Source: Ensifer adhaerens (GTDB lineage: Bacteria > Pseudomonadota > Alphaproteobacteria > Rhizobiales > Rhizobiaceae). Taken from it: DNA of 64,000 bases. The position numbers were made by a program, and so were the translations under genes. The notes under the pieces were generated by a model. It was given only the letters and a program-made list of their open reading frames with translations, made no database searches and had not been told where the DNA came from. The stretch lies in assembly GCF_002007205.1 (NCBI RefSeq), contig NZ_LAZS01000005.1, positions 124,001 to 188,000 on the forward strand, written 5' to 3'. Shown here piece after piece: positions 35,260-44,398 of this stretch (position 1 is its first letter; every line of letters starts with the position of its first letter).

Positions 35260-35408
35260 GATTTTCCTGTCTAGAGACGATCGATGATCCTGCCTCACAC
35301 GATGGCTTCCTGTCGGTGATTTCCCCAGTGAGGCGTGAACCCCATTTTCACCATATCATCGTAAAAATTGGGTTAGCTCAAGCGGGAATTGCGGGCCACG
35401 CCCCAGTG

Positions 35409-35435
35409 CGAAAGCGCCGAAACCAGGCGCTTTCG
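35409..35435 (-). terminator. 10-bp hairpin downstream of btaB
   Basis: CGAAAGCGCC and its exact complement GGCGCTTTCG flank seven bases, about 60 bases after the btaB stop. No T-run follows on the minus strand, so intrinsic termination is doubtful and RNA protection is an alternative. Confidence 0.45.
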
Positions 35436-35496
35436 GCGCTCGCTGGACTGGCTGATCCCATGTGGGATGCAAAACTTGCGCGAATGGCTTGCCGTC

Positions 35497-36165
35497 TTAA
35501 GCGGCGATCGCCACGGCCGGGCGGTGATAGACGGCGAGCCAGGCATAGCCGCGGCCGATGGCGCGCCGCTCGAGATCGGCGCCGTTTTCCCTGGCCTTTT
35601 CGCGCAGCACATCGAACAGGCGCTCACGCGGCGTCACGTGGAAGCGGTTGAGCCACCCGTGCAGCGCCCGGCGGAAGCTCGTCGGCAGGCGCTCCTGCTG
35701 ACCGAAGTCGGCAATGTGCAGCGAGCCGCCCGGATTGAGTGCCGCAATCGCCGCATCGATCGCCTTCTGCCAATCGGGGATCATCGACAGCGAGTAGGAG
35801 ATGACGATGTGGTCGAAGCCCTGCTCGCCGAAGGTCGCCGGGTCGAAATCGGTAGCATCGGCGACGTGAAGCGTGGCGCGCTTCTTGCCGCCGCGGTTGA
35901 GCTTCGCATCGGCCGACGTCAGCATTTCCTGGGATATGTCGAGCCCGAACAGGCGCGCCGACGGAAAGCAGCGCCCGATCAGCGCCAGATTGCGACCGGT
36001 GCCGCAACCGACCTCGAGCACCGAGGCGCCAGAGGCCGGGTTCATGTCGCGGATCAGCGTGTCGCGGCCGAACAGATAGTACTTCCGCGTCAGATCGTAG
36101 AAGTGCCGCTGATAGCGGTACATATGGTCCATGCGCCGCGCGTGGGAGATCCCGGCCTGTTGCAC
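35497..36165 (-). CDS. btaB: Diacylglycerylhomoserine N-methyltransferase BtaB
   Basis: This 222-residue class I methyltransferase has the SAM loop VLEVGCGTGRNLALIG at about 49-64 and the acidic post-II residue in LFGLDISQEML. It opens with MYRYQRHFYDLTRKYYLFGRD, typical of BtaB. It adds three methyl groups to diacylglycerylhomoserine to give the betaine lipid DGTS. The GTG start lies three bases after the btaA stop, with AAGAAGG upstream, so translation is linked to btaA. Rhizobia make DGTS mainly when phosphate is short, replacing phospholipids. Confidence 0.93.
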   Translation of the reverse strand: MQQAGISHARRMDHMYRYQRHFYDLTRKYYLFGRDTLIRDMNPASGASVLEVGCGTGRNLALIGRCFPSARLFGLDISQEMLTSADAKLNRGGKKRATLHVADATDFDPATFGEQGFDHIVISYSLSMIPDWQKAIDAAIAALNPGGSLHIADFGQQERLPTSFRRALHGWLNRFHVTPRERLFDVLREKARENGADLERRAIGRGYAWLAVYHRPAVAIAA

Positions 36166-36168
36166 GTC

Positions 36169-37419
36169 TCAGCCCTTCTTGCGGTAGATGTGGAAGCCGC
36201 CATAGATGGCGGAGCGATCGTCGGCGCCGAGCTTCAACGAGGTCTCGGCATCGTAATGCCACTGATCGAGCAGCGCCGGGGAGACACGGCCCGGCAGGAT
36301 GCTGTCTTCGGCGGCGGTCCGGAAGATCACGACTGCGCCTTCATCTGCCGTGCGGGTGATTTCCGTCCAGAGGTCGTTCAGCTGCTGGTCGGTCATCCAG
36401 TCCTGCGCGTCGAGCAGGATGTAGCGATCGACGGAGCCCGCGGACTTGCCGGCCAGAAGCTCGGTGAAGCTTGCGTGGTGCACCTCGACGCGCTCGGCAT
36501 TGTTGCGGATCGCCTCATAGGCCCGGGCATCGAGATAGGGCGGCAGGTCGCCTTCATGCGGCAGCGGGTAACGCCGGCCGAAGGCCTGCCAGGCGAAGTA
36601 GTTTTCGCGCAGCGGGAAATGACAGGTGAGCTTTTCGAGGCGATGGCGCAGCACGGCGGCGAGCGATTTTTCTGCGCTCAGGCTTGCAAGCTCGTCGAAC
36701 TGCTGCGGCGGGATGCCGAGACCGAAGAGCGAGCTCTTGCGTCCGGTGATCCAGCGGATCACGGGACGATCGAAGAGAGGCGCCAGGCGCTCGTCGAAGA
36801 ACTGCCGCTGCTCGCGCATGGAGCGCGCCTGAACGAAGTCTTCCGGGTTGACACCGTGCAGGCGGGCAAGCAGGTGGCTTGCAGCGATGAAGCGGCCGAG
36901 CAGACCGGTGCGGTAGATGTTGCGGTTAAAGACGCCGATGCGCCGGCGGCCGGTCATGTCGCGGCCGTTCCAGTAGCTGCGCGTGGCCGTATCAAGCTTC
37001 GGCGCGAGGAAGAGATCGAAGGCCTGGACGTTGGTGGCCGTCCCTTGCGTCGCCAGGAAGCGGGCGACGTCCTTGTGGCTCGGCAGATGGCGGAAAGCGG
37101 CGAGCTTCAGGCGGTTGAGCGCAATGTGATGCGGGTTGAGGTCGACGACATCAATTTTCTGCGGGCCGGCCGACAGATAGGTCAGCATGTTGCAGCCGCC
37201 GGAGCCGATGGTGACGATCCGGCTTTCCGGGGTCAGTTGCATCGCCTCCATGTCGACGATCGGATCTTCCCAGATCTGCGGATAGACGAGGCCCGAAAAG
37301 AGCAGGCCGAACAGACGTTCCGAGAAGCCTGCGAGGGAGAGGGTCTTATGCTGGAGCAGGGCGTTTTTCAGCTTCGGGTTTTTTCTGCCAAAGCCAACGT
37401 CGGAAGCGATTTCATTCAT
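36169..37419 (-). CDS. btaA: SAM:diacylglycerol 3-amino-3-carboxypropyl transferase BtaA
   Basis: This 416-residue member of the DUF3419 family transfers the aminocarboxypropyl group of SAM to diacylglycerol, the first step of betaine-lipid (DGTS) synthesis at the membrane. Landmarks are LVYPQIWEDPIVDMEAM, the SAM-binding IVTIGSGGCNMLTYLSAGP and VDVVDLNPHH-like IDVVDLNPHHIAL. It heads the two-gene operon btaA-btaB. Upstream at 37467-37484 the minus strand reads CCGTCAT-CAAA-GTGTAGC, only a weak Pho-box match. The pairing with btaB makes the assignment firm. Confidence 0.94.
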   Translation of the reverse strand: MNEIASDVGFGRKNPKLKNALLQHKTLSLAGFSERLFGLLFSGLVYPQIWEDPIVDMEAMQLTPESRIVTIGSGGCNMLTYLSAGPQKIDVVDLNPHHIALNRLKLAAFRHLPSHKDVARFLATQGTATNVQAFDLFLAPKLDTATRSYWNGRDMTGRRRIGVFNRNIYRTGLLGRFIAASHLLARLHGVNPEDFVQARSMREQRQFFDERLAPLFDRPVIRWITGRKSSLFGLGIPPQQFDELASLSAEKSLAAVLRHRLEKLTCHFPLRENYFAWQAFGRRYPLPHEGDLPPYLDARAYEAIRNNAERVEVHHASFTELLAGKSAGSVDRYILLDAQDWMTDQQLNDLWTEITRTADEGAVVIFRTAAEDSILPGRVSPALLDQWHYDAETSLKLGADDRSAIYGGFHIYRKKG

Positions 37420-37597
37420 CTCAGACGGTCATCCAGTTGAAACTTAGCCGCTTCTAAATTGACTCGGCTACACTTTGATGACGGGCTTTCCCACAGGGCC
37501 GGGACGGCCTCCGGATCGCAAAACTACAATTTTTCACCCATAAGAATTCATTAAACCCTGACGTGCTAGCACCGCCTTACATACGGGGGGCGTCGAC

Positions 37598-39157
37598 ATG
37601 ATGTTAAGTACGTTTCTGCCGAAGCCCGAGCAGCGATTTGCGGCTGCCGGCGCGGCATTGGGGGCTCTGGTTTCGGCGGCGTGGCTTGCCGGTGGAACCG
37701 CTCTTCCCGGCCAGATGGCGCCGCATTGGGACGTTCCCGCGGTGCTGGCGGCCGGCGCCATGCCCTTTGTCCTCGGCGGCTCCTTCTATCGCTGGCGCTA
37801 CTCGCGCCGGCTCGAGCTGGAGTTGCGCGCAGCGCGGCGCGCCGAGCGCCGCCTGCGCAACGAGGTCCACCGCGACAAGCTGACGGGGCTCGCAAACCGC
37901 GCAGCGCTCGAGGCCGATATCAGCCAGGCGCTTTGCGCGGAAGGTGCCGCATTTGCCCGCAATGCATTGCTTCTTCTCGACCTCGACCGTTTCAAGGTGA
38001 TCAACGATACGCTGGGGCACGACGCCGGCGACCGGTTGCTGGCTCTGTTCGGCGCCCGTCTCAGGCGTGCCTTTGCCGGCGAGGCGACCGTCTACCGGCT
38101 GGGCGGCGACGAGTTCGTGGTTGCGGCGGCGCGTGCGCCGTCTCAGGCCGATGCCGAAATGCTCGCAACGCGGGTGGAGAAGCTCTTCGAAGCGCCGTTC
38201 GATCTTGGCGAAACGCGCATCGCTTCCGGCTGCAGCATCGGCATCGCCTTCATCGAGCGGTCGGACAAGTCGACATCCGACGTCTTGAAGCGGGCGGATC
38301 TCGCGCTCTACGAGGCCAAGGCGGTCAGCGGCAACAGCCATGCCTTCCATTCGGAAACCCTGAGCCATGCCGTGCGGCAGCGGGCGGAAGCCGAGCGCGA
38401 TCTTACGCGCGGTTTCGCGGAGGAAGAGTTCTTTCTCGTGTTCCTGCCGATCCTCGGCATCGAAAGCGGTTCCATCAGCGGATTCCAGGCGCTGCTGCGC
38501 TGGCGGCACCCGCAGCTCGGCGTCATCGGCGCGGAAATGTTCGAGCCGCCGGAGCAGAGCGCGATCACGCTGTCGCTTGGCGCCTGGGCGCTTCAGACGG
38601 CCTGCCGGCAGGCGGCGGGCTGGTCCGCGTCGAAGGGGCTGACGGTCGCTCCCTTCGTCTCGCAACTGCGCGACCGCGACTTCGTCGCGCAGGTGGAGCG
38701 GTGCCTATCTGACGCCGGTCTTTCGCCAGAACGCCTGACGATCGAGGTCGCCGAGGGCGTCTCGACCGACGATCTTGCCCTTGTCACGGAAAACCTGCGC
38801 GGGCTGCGCGCACTTGGCGTTCGCGTCGCCCTTGGCGGCGGTTCTGCCTCGTCGCTGCCCTTGAGCCAGATCTCCGACGTACGGCCCGACCAGGTGACCG
38901 TCGATCTCGCCGCCGTGCGGGCTGCGCACGGAAGCGAGCGCAGCGTGGCGCTGCTTGCCTGCCTGATCAAGACCGGACAGGTGCTGCGGCTTTCGATCGC
39001 CGTCAGCGGCGTCGAAAAGGAAAGCGAGGCGGATTGCGCCCGGGCCTGCGGTGCTGTCGAGATCCGGGGCCCCTGGGTTTCGCCTGTTATGGCTGACGTG
39101 TCGGTGCTCGTCGGCGATGGCGAAACGGGAGAGACTTACCGCTCCGCCCGGGCCTGA
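37598..39157 (+). CDS. GGDEF protein with degenerate EAL domain
   Basis: This 519-residue protein has two N-terminal membrane segments (about 13-33 and 46-63), a GGDEF domain (about 90-250) and an EAL-like domain (about 265-510). The active-site GGDEF at 169-173 and the metal site LDLDRFKVINDTLGHDAGD are intact, so it can probably make cyclic di-GMP. The product-inhibition RxxD site is absent (AGEA). The EAL domain has lost its motif (FQALLRW, Q297 for Glu), and the DDFG and K-x-D motifs are not recognisable, so it is probably not a phosphodiesterase and may bind ligand. Confidence 0.92.
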   Translation: MMLSTFLPKPEQRFAAAGAALGALVSAAWLAGGTALPGQMAPHWDVPAVLAAGAMPFVLGGSFYRWRYSRRLELELRAARRAERRLRNEVHRDKLTGLANRAALEADISQALCAEGAAFARNALLLLDLDRFKVINDTLGHDAGDRLLALFGARLRRAFAGEATVYRLGGDEFVVAAARAPSQADAEMLATRVEKLFEAPFDLGETRIASGCSIGIAFIERSDKSTSDVLKRADLALYEAKAVSGNSHAFHSETLSHAVRQRAEAERDLTRGFAEEEFFLVFLPILGIESGSISGFQALLRWRHPQLGVIGAEMFEPPEQSAITLSLGAWALQTACRQAAGWSASKGLTVAPFVSQLRDRDFVAQVERCLSDAGLSPERLTIEVAEGVSTDDLALVTENLRGLRALGVRVALGGGSASSLPLSQISDVRPDQVTVDLAAVRAAHGSERSVALLACLIKTGQVLRLSIAVSGVEKESEADCARACGAVEIRGPWVSPVMADVSVLVGDGETGETYRSARA

Positions 39158-39298
39158 GGGAGCCTTGCGTCACTGCCGCGGAAGCATTGCACTTTTTCGC
39201 CCCTACGCGCGCCCTTCTAAAATGAAAAGTTGAGCTGGCCGGGGCTTTCCCTTCCGGCAAAATGCTGGTTCTCTTTGCGCCTGAGGCCGGAGGACCGC

Positions 39299-40651
39299 AT
39301 GGGACGCTTTTTGAAGATATCGGGTGCCGTGCTGGCGCTGGTCGTTGCTGCCCTGTTCGGCTGGCTTGCGCTGGCGCCGCCGGAACTGCTGAAGGTCGGC
39401 GACGGCTATGCGGCGAAAATCGTCTGCTCCAACGTGTTCATCGCCGGCCGCGACGCCGAGGCGGTGCTCGCGGACGACGTGCAGGCGCCGGGGCATCCCT
39501 TGCTCAAGCTCGTGCGCGTCGGCGTCGACAGCGAGAAGCAGACGGTGACGGCGCGCATCCTCGGATTTGCCGCGCCCGGTTATGCGGCCTATCGTCCGGG
39601 CGCCGGCTGCGCCAGCCTGCCGGACGGCGATGCCGCCGGCCTTTTACCGATCGAGACAAAAACCGCCGCGGCCGCGCCCTTGCCGGATGCGGCCTGGCCC
39701 GAAGGCGAGGGGGCTGCGATCGATCCGGCCCTGCAGAAGCTTGTCGAGGATGCGGACCTCGCCGGGCCCGGCATGCGGGCGATCGCCGTGATCCGCGACG
39801 GCCGGCTGGTGGCGGAAACCTACGGCCAGGGTTTCGATCGTTCGACGCCGCTGCTCGGCTGGTCGATGACGAAGTCGGTAACGGCGGCGCTGATCGGCCT
39901 TCGGATCGCCGAAGGGCGGATGGAGGTTTCGCGCGCCGACCTCTTGCCGGAATGGGCCGGGGACGAGCGGGCGGCGATCACGCTTGCCGACCTGATGGGG
40001 ATGCAGAGCGGGCTCGCATTTAACGAGAATTATGGCGACGTCACCGACGTGACGCGCATGCTCTATCTGGAAAAGGACATGGCGGGTTTTGCAGCCACCC
40101 GGACGCTTGGTGCAAGTCCCGGCAAGAACTTCAGCTATTCGAGCGGCACCAGCACGCTCCTGTCGCGGATCTGGATGCGCACGTTCGACGATCCAGCGGC
40201 AGCGCTTGCCTTTCCCTATGACGCGCTGTTTGCGCCGCTTGGCATGACGAGCGCCGTTCTGGAGACGGACGAGAGCGGTACCTTCGTCGGCTCGTCCTAT
40301 ATGTATGCGACGACGCAGGACTGGGCGCGTTTCGCCCAGTTCCTGCTGCAGGACGGTGTCTGGAAGGGAAGGGCGATGCTGCCGAAGGACTACGTCGCCT
40401 TCATGCGCACGCCGACCAAGGCATCGGGCGGAAGATACGGCCAGGGCCAGGTGTGGCTCGAGGAAAACGGCATGCGGGCAGGAACGGGCAGTTTCCCGGC
40501 GGATGCCTTCTGGATGCTCGGCCATGACGGCCAGGCGATCATGCTCGTGCCTTCGCTGAAGCTTGCGGTCGTGCGGCTGGGGCTGACGCCTTCGCGGCTC
40601 GGCTATGACGTGCAGAAGCTCAACGCCAAAATAATAGAGGCGCTCGATTGA
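39299..40651 (+). CDS. Serine hydrolase of the class C beta-lactamase/penicillin-binding fold
   Basis: This 450-residue protein has an N-terminal membrane anchor or signal segment (about 8-27). Its catalytic domain carries the SxxK motif in LGWSMTKSVTAAL, the Tyr motif YSSGTS and a C-terminal LGHDGQAIML in place of KTG. This set fits the 6-aminohexanoate-dimer hydrolase/EstB-like branch, whose natural substrates are often unknown esters, amides or D-peptides. GGAGGA precedes the ATG at 39299. Single-gene unit. Confidence 0.88.
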   Translation: MGRFLKISGAVLALVVAALFGWLALAPPELLKVGDGYAAKIVCSNVFIAGRDAEAVLADDVQAPGHPLLKLVRVGVDSEKQTVTARILGFAAPGYAAYRPGAGCASLPDGDAAGLLPIETKTAAAAPLPDAAWPEGEGAAIDPALQKLVEDADLAGPGMRAIAVIRDGRLVAETYGQGFDRSTPLLGWSMTKSVTAALIGLRIAEGRMEVSRADLLPEWAGDERAAITLADLMGMQSGLAFNENYGDVTDVTRMLYLEKDMAGFAATRTLGASPGKNFSYSSGTSTLLSRIWMRTFDDPAAALAFPYDALFAPLGMTSAVLETDESGTFVGSSYMYATTQDWARFAQFLLQDGVWKGRAMLPKDYVAFMRTPTKASGGRYGQGQVWLEENGMRAGTGSFPADAFWMLGHDGQAIMLVPSLKLAVVRLGLTPSRLGYDVQKLNAKIIEALD

Positions 40652-40718
40652 GCGCCCCGTGAGGAAATTCCAGAGCCGGTGAGAAGCGGTTTCGCTTCGG
40701 GCAAGCCGGGTGGCCGGC

Positions 40719-41765
40719 TTATTTCATGCCGAGCTCTTCGAGCAGGCCCTTGCGCTTGGCGTGATAGTAATAGCCGCTCGCATAGAGCTTGACCGCGCCG
40801 TCGTGCTGGTTGTCGGCCACCATCCACGCGCCGTGCAGGTACTTCGTCGCATATTTGAGGTTGGTTTCGGCGTCGAACAGGCCCTCCGCCGGACCGTCAT
40901 AGCCGAGACCCTTGGCGGTGTTGTAGCGGATCTGCATCAGGCCGTAATTGCCCTTGCTGTAGGCGCGCGGGTTGTAGTTGCTCTCGCGCTTGACGACGCG
41001 GTGCACCAGTTCCACCGGAATGCCGTTGAGATCGGCATAATACTTGATCATCTTGTCGAGGTCGGGACGCGAGCTCGTCGGCGTCTTGGTGAACTTCATC
41101 GAATCCGGAATGACGTTGGCGACGGCCGCGACCGTCGAGCCGATGACGCCGGTCTTCGGGCGCTCGGTCGGCACGATCATGCGATTGGCGACCAGCGTTT
41201 CGAGGCCGACGGGCTCGCCGGTGTCGAAGTCCGATTCCATCGCGGCTGCGACAGCGAGGGTCGAGACCGGCAGGTCCTGGACGCGGGCCGTTTTGGTCGC
41301 CGCCGGCGAGTTGGCAGCGGATGCCACCTGAGTTGTGTCAGCGGGCGAGGGGGCTTCAGCTGCGGCAATCGCAGCGCTGGCGCCGGTCTGCGTCGTCGGG
41401 GCAACCATGGCAAGGGCCATGGTGTCGCCGGGCTTGGCCGCGGGAACCGCGACCAGTGCGGGGGCGGCTGCGGCGCCCTGTGCCAGATCGGTCGCGACCG
41501 GATAGGTTGTAGCCATGCCGGCCGTCGTTGCGGCCGTCTGTGCCGAAAGTGCGGCACTCGTCGCGGTGGCCACACCATCCGGTGTCGGCAGCGCGTAGGC
41601 TGTCATCTCGGTGCCGGGCTTTGCGAGGGGCGTGACCGTCTGCACGGCCGTAAGGTCTGCGAGCGACGTGTGCTCTACCGTTGAGCATCCCGAGACGATG
41701 GTCGCCGACAGTATAGCTGCCATGCCAAACGTCTGTTTGGAAAGGGAAATACGGTAATTCGCCAT
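40719..41765 (-). CDS. SLT-domain lytic transglycosylase lipoprotein
   Basis: This 348-residue protein has a signal peptide with lipobox IVSGC (C27) and a long Ala/Thr/Pro-rich low-complexity region (about 30-210). A compact C-terminal SLT domain follows (about 235-340). The catalytic Glu is in HRVVKRESNYNPRAYSKG, followed by NYGLMQIRYNTAKGLGY, the usual second block. It is probably anchored to a membrane and reaches peptidoglycan through the flexible linker. It carries one more wall-cutting activity in this region, together with the MltB-like, GH25 and small SLT proteins. Confidence 0.93.
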   Translation of the reverse strand: MANYRISLSKQTFGMAAILSATIVSGCSTVEHTSLADLTAVQTVTPLAKPGTEMTAYALPTPDGVATATSAALSAQTAATTAGMATTYPVATDLAQGAAAAPALVAVPAAKPGDTMALAMVAPTTQTGASAAIAAAEAPSPADTTQVASAANSPAATKTARVQDLPVSTLAVAAAMESDFDTGEPVGLETLVANRMIVPTERPKTGVIGSTVAAVANVIPDSMKFTKTPTSSRPDLDKMIKYYADLNGIPVELVHRVVKRESNYNPRAYSKGNYGLMQIRYNTAKGLGYDGPAEGLFDAETNLKYATKYLHGAWMVADNQHDGAVKLYASGYYYHAKRKGLLEELGMK

Positions 41766-41881
41766 TCTGTCACTTTCGTGCTTCCGGGCCCCGTAGCCCC
41801 TACAAATCAGCGGTTGCCAGCCGCCAAGCGTGAATCTCCATTAACCTATGCGACTGGCGGCGGCAAGCACGGGGGCGAATT

Positions 41882-42514
41882 TCAGGCCGAGGCACGCTTC
41901 ATCGTCGCCGTCAGAAGCCCTGCGCCAACCAGCATGGAGCCGCCGGCGCGGTTGACGATCCGCCGCACATTCGGCTTGGAAATCGTGCTGCGGGCGGCGG
42001 TCGCAAGTGCTGCATAGAGGCTGGCATTGAGGATTGCGAGCGTCAGGAAGGTGAGCTCGAAAATCGCCATCTGGGCAAAGAGCGGCTGCCTGAGATCGAG
42101 AAATTGCGGCAGGAAGGCGACGAAGAAGACGATGCTCTTCGGGTTCAAGGCCGTGACCGCATAGGTATGGAAGAAGATGCGCAGCGGACGCTCGCCGGAG
42201 GCCGCCTCCACCGCATCGCCGCCCGCTGCCACCGGCGCGCGCCAGAGCTTGATGCCGAGCCAGACGAGATAGGCAGCGCCCACCCATTTGAGAACCGTGA
42301 AGATCGCGGCGGAGGTCGCAAGCAGCGCGCCGAGGCCGAGCATGGACGCGGTCATGGCGGTGAAATCGCCGAGCGCCACGCCGGCAACCGTCGCGCCCGC
42401 GGTCTTGCGGCCATGGCCGAGCGCATAGGAAATGACGAGGAGAATGGTGGGGCCGGGGATGGCGAGCAGCACGGCCGAGGCTGCGGCAAAGGCAAACCAA
42501 TGTTCAAAGGACAC
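41882..42514 (-). CDS. LysE-family amino acid exporter
   Basis: This protein of about 210 residues has six hydrophobic segments and the RhtB/LysE landmarks FAAASAVLLAIPGPTILLVI and NPKSIVFFVAFLPQF. It exports amino acids or derivatives across the inner membrane. I chose the GTG at 42512-42514 because GGAG lies seven bases upstream and it gives the usual family length; an upstream TTG at 42547 would add 11 residues. Single gene. Confidence 0.9.
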   Translation of the reverse strand: MSFEHWFAFAAASAVLLAIPGPTILLVISYALGHGRKTAGATVAGVALGDFTAMTASMLGLGALLATSAAIFTVLKWVGAAYLVWLGIKLWRAPVAAGGDAVEAASGERPLRIFFHTYAVTALNPKSIVFFVAFLPQFLDLRQPLFAQMAIFELTFLTLAILNASLYAALATAARSTISKPNVRRIVNRAGGSMLVGAGLLTATMKRASA

Positions 42515-42656
42515 GAAAAGGCTCCGCGCTAAGGTGACTATCGGCAATCAATTTGCCGAGGGAGCCACCGAAACGCGGAGCCGTCAATCGTCGATCATGC
42601 ACTTTTTGCGGGCAGCGCTGACGGCCCGCTGAAACCTGCTGTGGTCAGCGCGGACT

Positions 42657-43874
42657 TCAGTGCTTCTGAGCCTTCCACTTCTGGCCGATGACGTCCATGA
42701 CTTCGCCGAACCACTTGGTCGAGGTGTCGAACTGCTTGCCGCCCTTGATGCGCGGGAACTCGATCGTGCGCAGCTTGCCGGCCTGGTCCTCGTCGTGGCC
42801 CGTCACGCCCGAGACCTTGTTGAGCGCGCTTTCGACGGCGAGGTCGACCATGCTCTGAATGAGGCGCAGGTCGTCGCCATTGGCCGGGGCCGAGCGGGCG
42901 TAGTAGCCGGACTTCTGCACCATCGAGCGCTCGGCGCCGAGAAGGGCTGCGAACTGCTTGGAGAACCAGTTGCCGACATTGATGGTGTCGATCTTCACGT
43001 GGCCGAAGGCATCGCGCTTGACGGTCTCGCCGGCGGCTTCCCGTTCGGCGACGATCGCGTCGAGGCAGGCACCTTCACTGACGAACAGCGTGACGAAGCC
43101 GGTGCGGTCCATGACCTGGCGCAGGCGATCGGCTTCGCCCTGCAGGTCGAACTTCATCTCCGGCAGGTAAAGGCCGTCGATGTTCTTCATCTGCCGGTTC
43201 ATCATGAAGCCGTCGACGAATTCCTTGTCGTCGGTCATCTGGATATAGGAGCGGGCGGTGGCCGCAGTCAGCCAGCCGCAGTGGCGGCCCATGACTTCAT
43301 GCACGACGAGCGTGCGGGGTGCCGCACTCTGTTCGTTGCTGACATTGTCGAAGAAGCGGGCGCCGTATTCGGCGGCCGTCCAGGCGCCGAGCGTCTGGCG
43401 GATCGGCACCACGTCATTGTCGACAGTCTTCGGCAGGCCGACCACGGTCAGGTCGTAGCCATTGGCGCCGAGATAGGCGGCAAGGTCGGCCGCCGTCGTG
43501 TTGGTGTCGTCGCCGCCGATGGTGTGGAGGATCGAGATGCCGTCCTTGGCAAGGCGCTCGGCCGCCACGCGAAGCGGGTTCTCGCCTTCCTTGACGAGGC
43601 CGCGCTTGACGCAGTCGGCGGCGTTGGTGAGCTTGACGCGGCTGTTGCCGATCGGCGAGCCGCCATGGCGGTGCAGGATATGGGCCTTTTCGCGCATGTC
43701 GCGGGTGATTTCGATGCGGTCTCCGAGGAGCACGCCCTGGTAGCCCGAGCGATAGGCAACCAGCTCATATTCGGGTGCTATGTCCGTGTAGCGCTCGATC
43801 AGTCCTCCAACAGCCGATGACAGACAGGGTGCGAGCCCGCCGGCCGTCAGCATTGCGACTTTTTTCTTGGCCAT
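42657..43874 (-). CDS. pfp: Pyrophosphate-dependent 6-phosphofructokinase
   Basis: This 405-residue phosphofructokinase-family protein interconverts fructose 6-phosphate and fructose 1,6-bisphosphate. The phosphoryl-donor site reads GGDDT at 120-124 instead of the GGDGS of ATP enzymes, and PKTVDND is at 148-154; both point to PPi as donor. MGRHCGWL is the conserved substrate loop. GGAGGAAAC precedes the ATG at 43874. In rhizobia that lack an ATP-PFK this enzyme may serve the reversible Embden-Meyerhof step. Single gene. Confidence 0.93.
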   Translation of the reverse strand: MAKKKVAMLTAGGLAPCLSSAVGGLIERYTDIAPEYELVAYRSGYQGVLLGDRIEITRDMREKAHILHRHGGSPIGNSRVKLTNAADCVKRGLVKEGENPLRVAAERLAKDGISILHTIGGDDTNTTAADLAAYLGANGYDLTVVGLPKTVDNDVVPIRQTLGAWTAAEYGARFFDNVSNEQSAAPRTLVVHEVMGRHCGWLTAATARSYIQMTDDKEFVDGFMMNRQMKNIDGLYLPEMKFDLQGEADRLRQVMDRTGFVTLFVSEGACLDAIVAEREAAGETVKRDAFGHVKIDTINVGNWFSKQFAALLGAERSMVQKSGYYARSAPANGDDLRLIQSMVDLAVESALNKVSGVTGHDEDQAGKLRTIEFPRIKGGKQFDTSTKWFGEVMDVIGQKWKAQKH

Positions 43875-43936
43875 GTTTCCTCCTCGGGACTTTGGCATGC
43901 GATGGGTGGGCCTCCATAACCCAAATCAGATGGAAA

Positions 43937-44158
43937 TTAAATGACGGGTCTGTTTGACGACGGTGTAAAAATGCCGCCGCCGGATCGGTGAAGGAACCTC
44001 GGGGCAGCGGCAAACGCCTTTGAGATTGCGCCCGGCTGTCGAACCGCCACCGGCGTTCGCCGCCCGCTGTTGCGTCGTATTGGATGCCACTGGCCCGTGG
44101 CCTCCTGTGCCAGTGCCCGCCCCGCCACCGGCGTTCGCCGCCAGCTGCGTGTCAGCAT
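43937..44158 (-). CDS. Candidate small Arg/Ala-rich protein of unknown function
   Basis: A 73-codon frame begins at ATG 44158 directly after GGAGGAAGAA, a near-ideal ribosome site, and ends 62 bases before pfp. The protein (start MLTRSWRRTPVAGRALAQ) is basic and contains the motif RRTPVA twice, a consequence of the 21-base DNA repeat. No family is recognised and codon content does not settle whether it is real. It could be a leader frame of pfp or simply a chance frame in GC-rich DNA. Confidence 0.3.
   Translation of the reverse strand: MLTRSWRRTPVAGRALAQEATGQWHPIRRNSGRRTPVAVRQPGAISKAFAAAPRFLHRSGGGIFTPSSNRPVI
44044..44142. repeat. Pair of identical 21-base direct repeats
   Basis: CCGCCACCGGCGTTCGCCGC plus one C occurs at 44044-44064 and again at 44122-44142, a distance of 78 bases (26 codons), so a reading frame through both is kept. 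No further copy was noticed in the window. Confidence 0.8.
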
Positions 44159-44376
44159 TTCTTCCTCCAAGGCGCTCGTCGCGCCTTTCATGAATCGCTT
44201 CGCTGCATTTTGATGTGAAGCGGAACAAAGCGGCAAAATTTCCGTCAGGACGACCGCAAGCCACCCGCGAAAGGCCGGGATCGGCGCTTCAACGCGTCAG
44301 TTTCAGTCGCCGCCACCGGATGCGACCGGGCGCCGGCCCGCCCTCCGGGCCGGGAGCATCGCCCTTTCGGGTGAGG

Positions 44377-44398
44377 TGCTGTTCCCAAGGGAACAGCA
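44377..44398. promoter_or_regulatory. 10-bp perfect inverted repeat (TGCTGTTCCC...)
   Basis: TGCTGTTCCC and its exact complement are separated by AA. It lies about 155 bases upstream of the DnaJ-type gene. With so short a loop it is more likely a protein-binding palindrome than an RNA hairpin, but the binding protein is unknown. Confidence 0.4.

Noticed and set aside
37467-37484. Pho box upstream of btaA
   Set aside because: Only the first half (CCGTCAT) is close to consensus; the second (GTGTAGC) is poor, so it is not listed as a feature.
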